Source: Alitta virens | Lineage: Eukaryota > Annelida > Polychaeta > Phyllodocida > Nereididae | Direction: 5' to 3' | Length of the DNA stretch: 64,000 nt | Assembly (NCBI GenBank): GCA_932294295.1 | Contig: OW028578.1 | Location: 38,400,685 to 38,464,684, forward strand | Part shown: positions 23,741 to 34,302 of the stretch, one piece after another | Numbering within the stretch: the stretch's first letter is position 1 | Layout: each line of letters starts with the position of its first letter | Notes under the pieces: model-generated | What the model saw: only the letters and a program-made list of their open reading frames with translations | Database searches by the model: none | What the model was told of the DNA's origin: nothing | Made by a program: the position numbers and the translations under genes

Positions 23741-24385
23741 CACTGGCAGATCCGGCGCAGGGAGCCATGCCTCCCCCCTCATGAATTTGCAAGACATAGC
23801 ATAACCTATAGGTTTCCGAAAATATTCAATGAAATGAATCAAAATATAAAAGATAAAATATATACCCATAGCCTAGATGGTTTCAAATATTATGTAAAAC
23901 AAAATTTTCGAGAATCTTATAATGTCAATTGTTATATAACTAATTGTTATATTTGTAATGGTTTGGGTTCACCGGTGTCATCTCTTTCATGGATCTCTGT
24001 CATGGATTTACTGTCATTTATTCAATCGTTGTAATTTTTATTTATAAACTTTTATTTTTAAAACTACCAGTGAGTGTCTGTCCCTTGCTACTGGTTGCAG
24101 GATTGAAATCTGAAAGACATTCTTTATATTAAGACTAGGGTGGCCCCTTGGCAGCGACATCAAAGATGTCTTAAAGGGGTCACCCTACTTAAAGCTGGTA
24201 TCAAAGAAAAATAATTATTACAATCGTGTTTATTATAATTGCTTTAAGTCAAATAAATATATCTGAATCTGAATCTGAATCCTGCGTACCAGCCTTAATT
24301 TCTATACAGAGAGTGAGAGACACCTTAAAAGTCATGCTTTTGCCCTCCCCCCCCCCCCCTTGAGGCTGGGCTGGATCTGCCAGTG
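23741..24385. mobile_element. hAT-like non-autonomous element (645 bp)
   Basis: The left end begins 'cactggcagatccggcgcag' and the right end is the reverse complement of 'cactggcagatccagccc', a typical hAT terminal repeat. Flanking 8-mers are CCTCCAGT (23733-23740) and CCTCCACT (24386-24393), a 7/8 match to the 8-bp duplication hAT transposases make. There is no transposase inside. The interior has an AT-rich middle, a short GAATCT run (24262-24282) and a C run near the right end. Confidence 0.75.
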
Positions 24386-24393
24386 CCTCCACT

Positions 24394-26400
24394 CCACATC
24401 ATCAGCTACAAGTCAACCAATATAAAAGATTAAGCAACACGACCTAATTATTCTTGTGGCACCTTCGTTTACGGGTTTTATATTCTTCAACAAATTGTCA
24501 AGTGTAATTCAAGTATTTTTTGAAAGCAATATGTATGTTTTATTGATTACAAGTGTATAACTTTATGTTTTTGTATCACCAGTGTAATATGTCCGATATC
24601 AAGTGTTATGATCAGTGTCAAAATGTCAATTGAAAACTCCAAGCTTGTGCCATCTCAAGTATCTGACCCTTGCTTCAGTTCGTGACAACCCATGAATGTC
24701 ATTCGTAATATTAATCATTTCAGTGAATTGGTAATCTTAATAACTGCAGAATTTATCATCTTTGCCATGTTTTTGACCTTCGGCTCGTATGACACATTTT
24801 GCAACATTTCTATTTATCCTCCTGATTACAAATATAAAATTAATTTGTGAAATCTAAAAGAACTATAATAATTCGCATAAATAACATGAAATGCCCTGTG
24901 TGCAAAAACCATGAGAGTGAACAAGGAATTTAAATCACTCCATCATTTTGACGCAGTTCAAATTTCGAAGGTTCTAGATCGTGACAAATTGTCAATGTTC
25001 ATCAACATTGACAGATACTTTTTTTATAGGGTATAACATAACCAATTTCTTCAGATAATATTTAAACATTTTCACTCAGTATTTATGAGAACATTTCCTT
25101 ATGTTTCATTCATGGTAAGTACAACCATTGCATCACCATGAATCACCATTGAATCACCATGAATCACCATTGAATCACCATGCTACTGTTTAAGAAAATA
25201 GGCTTCCTTCAACTTCTGATGATTCATCATATATTTCATCTCTTTAGCAATGGAGGTAAGAATGTCAGCAGTGCTAATATTTTCTGTAGACCAATTAAAT
25301 TAGCAAGATGTGGTTTAAAATTCATAAAACATAGGCTGCGCTGCAGCAAAACCCTCAGCGAATCCCACATCACACACGCATCATTAAAACTGTTCACTTT
25401 CATTTCCAGAGCAGAACTCGACCACAAACTTTCATTTGCAGCGCTGAACTCTAACACTAATGCACTTACCCTAATGAAATTTCATGCAATCTCTATATGG
25501 CCTAGTGGTGCCTTTTAATAGTCACACTGATATATCTCGGCTATGTTTTACAAAATTTGGAAAAATATTATTTACTGAGTGTTTATATAGTGTACGCAAA
25601 CCTAATTAGAATCCAAGATGTCCTATTTTTCTAACTCCTGAATTTCTTAATCTGTTCATTATATTCTGGCTAGTGTGAAAATATTACAATGTTCCCGTGG
25701 GTTATTACACAGCCTGACAGTCTGACTTTACTTATTTAAAAAGTACGGCCCATATAATATTTTGATGCAAATGTACCTGGATATTAAAATCCATATTGTA
25801 ACATTCCAATATTTTGGTAAATATATATGAGTATGAATTATAAACTTTCTTCAAATACACGAGACGATGAAATTAAAAATATTGGTGTAAATTACTATAT
25901 CAGTGGTCTTATTTTTCATGTGCACATGGTTTTATAATGTCTAACAAAGGTCTAGCTTCTTATGAAAGTAACCCTGCAGGAACCCTGTATTAATTCAAGA
26001 TATAGCCAAATTAGCTAAAGAGTTACCTGCATGAAAGGCTGAAATCATATACTAGGGTGAACCGACTTAAGGAGTTCTTCAATTGGTCTGGTAATTTACA
26101 GTTTTTGTTTTGGGCCCCGTCCACAACTTTTGGGAAGGTTTGGCTCAGATTGGGCATCTTTGTCGACATTTTGTATGGCCTAATACATATACATGTTACC
26201 AATTTGAAAATAGCAAATCTTAACTTTCTACACCCATCAAAACCCCTCTCTGAATAAAAGTTGCCTGTCTTTTGCAAATGATAATTATTTTTCATTTTGT
26301 CATCATTATAGCCATTTACTATTTTCAGATATTGTATTTTACTTCTTCAAAACCATCTCGCTACTAAAACCAGTAAACTCCACACCAAGTTTTGTTCAAA
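24394..26400. other. Upstream region of the receptor gene; no exon placed
   Basis: The first exon of the receptor (signal peptide) may lie here or further left but could not be placed. 25131-25182 is a small tandem repeat of 'aatcaccatg/aatcaccattg'. The frame at 25180-25518 (112 residues) has no domain I recognise. Confidence 0.35.
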
Positions 26401-28407
26401 ATGGCAAGGTTCCGCTTTATTTGCATTGGTGCATTCTATTCTGTTTCAGATGTTAATTTTCCAGCTTATAATGGACTGCTTCTAGCACGTGAACCCTCAC
26501 AGAAAACTTCAGTTAAGTACAACATGTCCTGGAACAGTTGTCAATACGGTACCTGTAAGAATCGTTGTGGAGATGTCATGAATGTCCAATTGTATTTAAT
26601 CAGATGTTCGTGTGATATTGACTGTTACAAGTTTGGCGATTGTTGTTTTGACTTTGCCATGGAATGTCCACATCTCGTTGAACAACTTGTACGAGAGCTC
26701 AAAATATCTGACCTCAAGGAACCTTTAGGAACAGATGAATCTGTAGTAGAACTAGCCATGAAAACTAAGTTATATTATGGAGATGATAATTGGCTTCCAA
26801 ATGAGGAATGCCTGTGGTTAACGAACTTCATACATGCCAGAATTATTTCATCTTGCCGTTCATCGCGATTAATTAATGAATCGATGAAAGCATCTACAGC
26901 AGCACGTAGCTGTGGCTCTGACTCCAGAAGGCAATATGTTGCACATGTTGTCAGAGAGAGTGTGACAATTTATAAAAATAAATATTGTGCTTTATGTAAT
27001 GGCATTAATGTCAATGATATTTCTGCAGTTTCTTACATGAAGCATTGCGAGACAAAACACTTTCAACCACTTACACCTATCCTTGTGGGCCAACAACCAC
27101 TTAGGTTGGTAGATGTTTTAGAATCTAATTGTAAGGAAACCATTATATGGTCCAACATTACTGACTTAATGTTTACAAATTTTGTGAGACAAAAAATTTG
27201 CTTCACAAATAAACCAAACTATGTTAACAATGTTGAAATTAATAATATCAGCGATGCTATGTGTCATCAACATATTTCTTCAGTAGCTATCACTTATAAT
27301 AAACTAGATGAGAAAGTAGCAAATGACAATAAGGTGAAGATTGTAAAAAACAATGCCTGTGTGTCACAAACTCACACTAACCCATTAAAGGAATTATGCA
27401 TCCACGCTCATTCGGTCTATGAAAAAGTTTTAATCCGATCAATGGCTGTGGTCTTCAGCTTGTTAATGGATTTGGATGGATCACTTATAGGACTGAAAGC
27501 TGGAACTGACACACTTTGCCGGATGACAGGCAATCGAGGTCTTTCGTGTGATTTTCGGTCAGTACGTTGCCTGGCAAACCAAGTGAAATTTGGTATGTTT
27601 TGTTGGGGTTTAGGTCACCCTCGAAGTTTCACTGAGTTGGGATTAATAACATTTGGTTTCAAGAAGAAATATTATCCTCTAAACAGTACAGATGACTGGC
27701 TATTGAATCAGTGTCTGAAGGATATTAAATCACTTTCTTCAGTATTAAATCAAAGTATAGCAGAAATTCGGTGTACTAAGAGTTTTATTCAATCCTTATC
27801 ATATGACTCATTCACTGAAGTTCTTAATGGTATTAAAAACAATTTATCATCATTCAAATCAATTACCATATCCCACACCTTTGATAGAAATGAAACTATG
27901 GCTTCGCGTTGTAATAAGATCAATAAAAAAATGTACACTTTTCAAGCAACGCTAGCGAAAGAAGATATAACCGGTAACATCATGTTCGCAGACACAAGGC
28001 GTGGATATAATTTTAAGCCAACTAAAGGTGAATGGAATGTTAGTTCTTCAGTGACCAAAGGCATAATTATCAACTTCAGAGGTTGTTATAGTGAGATACA
28101 GGTTTGTAGGAAGGTCATAGTGTCACCTGCGAGTTATATGGCTTGCGGCAGACATATTTTTCTTAACCAGTCTTGGGTCATGCTCAGGCCTGACGAATAT
28201 GTGCATTTGCTTACCGAGGATGTTGCAGTCTGTGACAATAACAGAAGGAGAAGTTTAAAGCCTCTTCAGTACATGACAATAATTGGAACATGTTCCTCTG
28301 TTTCTGGTCTCATTGCAACATTTCTAATTTATCTTTTTCAAAAGAAACTACAAACAGTCCCTGGCAAGATGTTTATGAATTACATCACAGCTCTGGCTGC
28401 AGCACAG
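26401..28407 (+). CDS. SMB-domain class B2/Methuselah-like 7TM receptor, exon 1
   Basis: This large exon encodes the extracellular part and first membrane helix of a G-protein-coupled receptor. Counting from the ATG at 26401, residues about 47-82 form a somatomedin-B domain with eight cysteines in the usual pattern (C..C..C, CSCDIDC, GDCC); a further cysteine follows at 89. About 500 residues of Cys- and Asn-rich ectodomain follow without a GPS cleavage motif I can see, as in Methuselah-type receptors. TM1 ('IIGTCSSVSGLIATFLIYLF') is near residues 624-646. The exon ends GCACAG|GTATGT and joins 28957 in phase 0. An acceptor-like 'ttctgtttcag' ends at 26449, so the true exon may begin at 26450 with the signal peptide on an upstream exon. 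The ligand is unknown. Confidence 0.85.
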
Positions 28408-28956
28408 GTATGTTTTTTCAAGGTCCTTACTATCATTACTGCAGATTTTAGATATGTCCACATTAATTTTGTAAAATAACATATGAATATCGTTGTCCTA
28501 ACCACAATGATATGTGAACAAGTGAAGATTTTTCTTAAGAAATAAAGACTGTGTATGATGAATCATATTTCTAAGTATTTCCTCACGCCTACGCGCTGGG
28601 CTACCAATCGATGGGTCCTGGGTTTGGTTCCTAGTGGAGCCTAAGTTAAATGGCTGTTTCATCTTTCATCTCATTGCCTGTCCTAATTTGCCGATTAGGT
28701 GCAGAAATACTGGAATAAAGCCCTAATCCACCCACCCACCATCCTCGCAGCTTAATCACAGCATTAACTTACTAAGCAATATCATCACTCCTTTCAAAAT
28801 ATCAAAAAGCCCTGTATCAAAACATGCTGAGGCATAGCTCCATAGGTATAAAAGGTTTCAACAGAAAATACAAGAACCTGAACCAATGATATTCCACGGC
28901 CAATTTTCATTCATGACACAAGTTGAAAGGCATCCCGTTTGTTCTCTTCATTGCAG
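28408..28956 (+). other. Receptor intron with SINE and internal poly(A) signal
   Basis: GTATGT at 28408 and 'ttcattgcag' ending at 28956 define a 549-bp intron. Reading through the donor gives 24 more codons to a TAA at 28477-28479. AATAAA follows at 28541-28546. A diverged family-A SINE occupies 28586-28746. Confidence 0.8.
28586..28746 (+). mobile_element. SINE family A, 5'-truncated, in receptor intron
   Basis: 'gcgctgggctaccaatcgat', then 'tggctgtttcatctttcatc', then 'taattagg'-like and 'gcagaaatactggaataaag', ending in CACCCACCCACC. The A-box region is missing or mutated, so it is probably inactive. Confidence 0.75.
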
Positions 28957-29673
28957 ATTTTGCTTCAGAGCAACGATGACTTCATCAAACATCCCTTCGT
29001 ATGCAAAGCTGTTGGGGCACTGCAGCATTATTTCTGGTTAGCATCTTTCTCTTGGTTGAATGCCATTTCGTACAGAATGTACAGATCATTCACTGACATC
29101 AATTTCCAACAGAGGAGTAAGCATCATGAACTCTTATACCAAATGGCATATGGCTGGCTTATACCTCTTAGCATTGTGCTAATGTGTTTGAGTTTAGACC
29201 TTTCGGGCAGTGGGTTGTTCCAGTATGGCGATGACACCAATTGTTGGATTGTGAACATCAAACCCAATGTGCTTCTATATTCTTATGCCTGTCCAATGAC
29301 ATTCTTTATTTTAGTCAATACTGGTTTCATGACTTGTTGTGCCAGAGCATTGTTCTTTACTTTTCAAGATATCCAAAGAGCACATCTACTGAACAGACGC
29401 CAGCTGTTCCGAACGTACTTTTGTCTCTTTGTTTTAATGGGAATAACTTGGCTGATAGGATTCCTCCCATACTTGACTGGAATTGAACAATTTTGGTATC
29501 CTTTCACTTGCTTAAATGCATTCCAAGGGGTTTTTATTTTCCTGATTTTTGGTTTGCCGAGGCTTCCTTGTAAAAACTGCTCAGTGTTTTCTTCAACAAA
29601 TGTGAACCAGGCGCCCATACAGTTGAATGTACCAGCAAGTGCAAGCACTGACCCGGAAATCCAGCGATTCTGA
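28957..29673 (+). CDS. SMB-domain class B2/Methuselah-like 7TM receptor, exon 2
   Basis: Continues exon 1 in phase 0 and ends at TGA 29671-29673, giving a total near 907 residues. It carries the rest of the 7TM bundle. TM2 begins across the junction. TM3 is 'HYFWLASFSWLNAISYRMYR', the usual class B2/Methuselah stretch. Then come TM4 'GWLIPLSIVLMCL', TM5 'YACPMTFFILVNTGFMTCC', TM6 'FCLFVLMGITWLIGFLPYL' (family TWLxG motif) and TM7 'NAFQGVFIFLIFGLPRL' (QG motif in TM7). An extracellular-loop cysteine ('DTNCWI') can pair with the TM3 cysteine ('FVCKAV'). The cytoplasmic tail is short. The intact frame suggests a working gene. Confidence 0.88.
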   Translation: MLLQSNDDFIKHPFVCKAVGALQHYFWLASFSWLNAISYRMYRSFTDINFQQRSKHHELLYQMAYGWLIPLSIVLMCLSLDLSGSGLFQYGDDTNCWIVNIKPNVLLYSYACPMTFFILVNTGFMTCCARALFFTFQDIQRAHLLNRRQLFRTYFCLFVLMGITWLIGFLPYLTGIEQFWYPFTCLNAFQGVFIFLIFGLPRLPCKNCSVFSSTNVNQAPIQLNVPASASTDPEIQRF

Positions 29674-29951
29674 AAGGATTCCTTACTATTAATTAATGAC
29701 ATGCACACTGACGGTCAGAAATGTGACTTTTAAGTTTGAACTCTCACTTTTACTATTCAGGTGCCACATTTAGGACTGATTTAAAACCCCATCTGGCCCC
29801 GGTTTTTCTAAAAGTTTGACCTGCGATGACCCTGACCCAAACATTCTTGACTCTGACTTCAGTTTTCGCAAAAAATATTTCTGACTCTGAGGTCAATTCG
29901 ACCTTGACCAAGCTTAAAATCCTGACCCAGCTGCTATAGCAGAGTCTAAAA

Positions 29952-30311
29952 ATGGAAGGTTACCACAGAGACCGACTGCATGAAGCAGTTAGGAGAAATT
30001 ACCTGGAAAGGGTCATCTTTGATATACAAATTCAATCCATTGGAGGGATATTGTACCAGTTTCGAAGGGACCACGTTTCGGCTTTTACAGTCGTACTGCA
30101 ACAAAATTTGAAAAGGAAAACCAAACAATCCTACACCCTTCCACCACTGGTTTCTGTTTCCATCACATTGAAATATTTGGCCAGCGGTTGTCTTTTAGAG
30201 ATGGTGGGGGACCTCAGCAGCATGGCCGAGTCAACCGTGTGGCAGACCATTCACTATGTGTGCCGCCTCCTGGTGGTCGAAGGACGGTTGACTAATCATC
30301 AAAATTGTTAA
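29952..30311 (+). pseudogene. PIF/Harbinger (HARBI1-like) transposase N-terminal fragment
   Basis: A 119-residue frame begins at ATG 29952. Near residues 50-105 it reads 'LPPLVSVSITLKYLASGCLL', then 'AESTVWQTIHYVCRLL'. This matches the helical N-terminal region of Harbinger nucleases and HARBI1 (the LR-FLATG, then S-x-x-TVSR...V-x motif). The DDE nuclease part is missing after the TAA at 30309, so it is a truncated copy rather than an active transposase. An AATAAA lies at about 30357, 48 bp past the stop. It could be an inert fragment or a short transcribed gene; the first is more likely. Confidence 0.6.
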
Positions 30312-31815
30312 GATCCAATGAATTTTCAGCATAATTGGCATATAATACTGACTTTCAATAAAGCATGAATTGCATTATATGAGCACACCAGTCTTGGATC
30401 TTCTTTATACCAAATATGTTTGAGTGAACTACACTAAATGACATTTCCATTACATAAAAAAAGACTTGTTGCCACTAAGATCCTCTATCTGCAACTCACA
30501 CAAGCAAACAAGATTCACACACTTTTTTTCAGTACTCAAACTGTTTATTCAAACATTGTATGTAAACATATTGAAGAACATGCACAAAGGCAGTCTTTTC
30601 TTCCTTTCGTTTAAAGCAATCAGCCGGATGGCACAACCTTTAATCAAGGTGCCTGTTCCAAACCTCTGCACGGTCGCCAATCGATGGCAGATTAGCACTG
30701 GACTCTTTCAATCATAGCTGCTCAATTTTTCTTCTTGAAAATGGGTCTCACAGGATGTGAGAGATCAGAGCCCTCTAGCTAATATGATTGGTATTGAGGC
30801 TTGATTAAAGCTCCCTCTGGGGATAATTGATTCAATTACTATTTACAATATTAAGATACTCATCTATCACGATATGTACATTTATGAGTGGCTGTCAGAG
30901 TAAAAGAATTATACCACCATCAAGGGCCAATCCCATTCCTGAAAATAAAATTGATGAATATCCTATTGTCTGAACCAAAATAATATCAAATTTTACAAAC
31001 AAAATTCCAGATAAAGTTTGCAGTTTAAAAGTACTGACTTTAAATTCCGTCATAGTCCGAGGCCAGCCCCTCAAAATTGGGATTTCTGTTTGCACCGTAT
31101 CACACCTCATCAAATTTGGTATTCGTCAGTTTTTTGGACCGGAGATGTTTTTTTCTGGTATCCATGACAACAAGTGTGTTTTTGTTTTGAGCAAATTAAC
31201 AAAAATAATTTTGGTGGTATGCTGTTAATAACAATGCTTGACATTTGTTGGTACCATGACAAATCTGCATGGATGACCTCATTAAAGTTTTGGGGTAAAC
31301 ACTGGTTTTTCTCAATTTCCTGTTGTTATGGTAAAATTTTTACATATATTTTCATAAATTGTACTTATTTGATTTGTTATCTTTGTCCAGCTTTTATAAC
31401 ACAGTAAAATAATATACTTTTGGTATCTCTATACACCTTAGGAGAACCCCTCTCAGAAAAGAAGCATCACTGGAAGTTCATTAAATTGTGTGTTGCTATG
31501 TAAACTCTTTTTTATATTGTCACATTTTCAGAGAAAGCCTAGGTAAATTGGAAATAAACATTTTATAAGGTATATTGAACATAGGAAGGTGATATTTAAT
31601 AATGTGCATGTAAAAACCTTACTGATTAAAGAAATATACTTATTGCAGTCTCTAGTTGCCACGAAAACGTGTATCTGACCCCTGTTTCCCTATAAGGGGA
31701 AATTTAGGGATGATCATAAGGAGGATAGAGGTGAGAGGGAGAGTGATGCAGTTGAATCTCTTCAGCCTGAGACCATAACTCTGAGATGCATGGAAACACA
31801 AACACCCTGGCCCTT
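30312..31815. other. Stretch without a recognised gene
   Basis: The frames at 30466-30717 and 31174-31407 show no recognisable domain. Nothing else is supported. Confidence 0.4.
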
Positions 31816-31822
31816 TACAGCC

Positions 31823-32135
31823 AATATCATAGACTTGGAAACCAATATTATAGAATTGGAAACCAATCTCATAGACTTGGAAATCAATATCTTAGACTTG
31901 GAAACCAGTCTCATAGACTTGGAAACCAATCTCATAGACTTGGAGGCTAAACTCCAGAGGACGTCATGTAAATCCAGGCCACTGTCTTTACCAATAAGGA
32001 ATCCTTGATTTACAATTTTGCATGGTTGATGGACTGCCTTAACCAACAGAAATCCTGGGATGACTTCCTCTGGAGTTTAGTTTCCAAGTCTATGAAACTA
32101 GTTTCCAAGTCTATGAAACTAGTTTCCAAAGTTCG
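31823..32135. repeat. Inverted minisatellite with hairpin core
   Basis: Left arm (31823-31945): about six units of 18 bp, consensus 'catagacttggaaaccaat'. Right arm (32078-32128): 'gtttccaagtctatgaaact' units in opposite orientation. Just inside, 31944-31965 ('ggctaaactccagaggacg') pairs with 32062-32085 ('cttcctctggagtttag'). So the arms of a large imperfect palindrome are themselves minisatellites. Frames over it (31762-32046 minus, 31790-32008 plus, 32005-32298 plus) are repeat shadows. Confidence 0.8.
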
Positions 32136-32597
32136 AGCCTCGCTCACTGACTCCTGTTTGTGGCCTTTAGCAAGCCACTTAGTCCTCATTACTACTGTCT
32201 ACCCAACAGAAAAAGGGGAACTGGCTTTACAGACACAGGAAAGCTTCAGAATGAAGTTTGTAGCAATGGCACCGATAATGCGAGGAAGTAGAGTTTGAGG
32301 CCAGGAAAGATGCTGTATACTACCTAACAAGTATAGCAGCTCGTAAAAAGATATTAACCTTATAATTATAAAAATCCAACCTTTGGGTTGTCCATAAAGT
32401 CCATATGTGCCCCTATATGCGTCATTATTAACTGAAAACTTTAAAATGATGTGTCGTCAATGAATACTAATGGTCAGTTTTTATTGATAAAGCTCTATAC
32501 AGAAATAACTATAAAGAAAACAGTTTACACAAACCTGTAACAGGATATCCAGAAGGTTTTAAGATTTGATAGTTTTTTATTTTAGGGGGAGGACTTG

Positions 32598-32705
32598 TTG
32601 TCACTGCTGAGGTAAGTTAAGGACTCCACCCATGGGGTAAATGTGTAGAATGGTGTGAACCCAAGCTTTATCATTGTGTCTGCTACTGGCAGTTGATCAA
32701 TTAAC
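32598..32705 (+). mobile_element. SINE family B fragment
   Basis: Words 'gctgaggtaagttaaggact', 'catggggtaaatgtgtag' and 'tatcattgtgtctgct' match the 3' body of family B. The head is absent. Confidence 0.5.
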
Positions 32706-33726
32706 CAGAATATTGGACAATTTATTGGATGCACATTTTACCTTTGCAACTTGCAAGGCATGAAATTATTCTTATATGCACGTTTGGGTTCAAAGCAAGC
32801 AGTGAACTAATGGATGGAGAGGCCACTCAAATAAAATATATAAAACTTGCTGCAATACCTTCGGGCCCACATTTATTTTTCAGACCCTCTCTGAAATTTA
32901 CATTGACGTCATATCAACACTTTCCCAAATCTCATGCGGTGTGGAATGTACTGAATTTGACTGAATAATATATAAGGGATCTGCAAAACCTCATTGATAT
33001 TACCCAAACTATTGGAGCAAGACCAAGCGGAAGAAAAAACAACATAATATATACTTCATACACTGTCTCAATCTAGGTTACATGTTCTTCCTCATGTAAA
33101 TGTAGAGTGAGACATTGCACATGCTACAAAGACCTCTCACTATGATGAACCATGATGTAAGTGAAAATCGGATAAATTTTGATATTTTGAATTTGTACGT
33201 GGTATTATAATTGTACTAGTAATGTCTGACAATCTATATGATGAGATATGTGCTGACACATCCTGTTTTTCTAACTGTCGGGCTAATTTGGACAGGCACC
33301 ATGGCAACATAATATAGAATAACAGATATATTCCGAAATAATAAATTGTAGAACAAAGTATTGCAAGACAAATGTGTGAAGTCTCTGAGCAGATGCTTCA
33401 AGGAATATGAAACAATATCACCGAAGACATTGCTCAAAAAATGTTTCACAACATGGGATTTCCCAGTGGCTGAGTAGTGCTGTTGCCCCAGGATGGAGAC
33501 TGGGACTACAGAATTCTCCAGGAGAATTTGAATTGTGAGTTTGTGTGCAATATAATTATATATTGGTAGAAGCGACTGAAAATATGTTTCATTGGCAGGA
33601 AATGTCATGGTCTATATCCCACGGGCCAAGTGGGAAGTTTGCCGTTATTCTGAAGACATCTAAAACATGGTCATTATATCATGGTTAGTTTTCTCAATGT
33701 TAATGGGAATGTTGTTTGTGTTATGA

Positions 33727-33772
33727 TGACTAAAGTGTGTATTATATATATATATAATACACACTTTAGTCA
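33727..33772. repeat. Perfect 46-bp palindrome
   Basis: 'tgactaaagtgtgtatta' is followed by an (AT)n centre and then its exact reverse complement, giving two 23-bp arms with no mismatch and no spacer. It could extrude a cruciform or be the fold of a short inverted-repeat element. Confidence 0.95.
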
Positions 33773-33819
33773 AATAAAATGTACTAGTGCCCTCGCAACA
33801 GTCAATACTTGTATAATAC

Positions 33820-33903
33820 ATCCCACATGGCATTTGACATTGGCATCGGCCCTATGTGGGCAACGTCGGACCAACTTGGGTCTGATGTAGCATGTTATCA
33901 GGG
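33820..33903. repeat. Fragment related to 11557-11640
   Basis: Shares 'cggaccaac' and the terminal 'agcatgttatcaggg' with the stretch after the M1 MITE in the tandem duplication. Part of a second small repeat family; the boundaries are uncertain. Confidence 0.45.
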
Positions 33904-34302
33904 ATATATATATTTATTTATTCATTTATTCAAACACTTTAAAAGTTATAGTTACCAAAAAAGTAAATACATAAAAAAAAACATAATTCACAAAAAAATG
34001 AATGCAGCAGAAAATTTAAGTTTTACTTACCAACGAAATTTAGTTATCTCCCTCCAACATGTGAAGAGTACTTTTCTCATAAGATTACTAACACAAATCA
34101 AACAAATGTGTACATATGCCTGATGGAGTGTGGGTATATGTTAGCTATATCCCTCATAGTCTGTAGTTAGATAATACCATTACAGAGTTACAAAATGTTA
34201 CACGATAACATGTGGATGACTTTGAAGAATTGTTACTGAGCTGTCCGATATCATGGATAAGATATTCCTACATTGCATGTTTATTTCTTTATCTCAATTG
34301 TA

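Noticed and set aside
33275..33306. Small family-A SINE piece ('gggctaatttggacaggca')
   Set aside because: About 30 bp only; too short to support as a feature.
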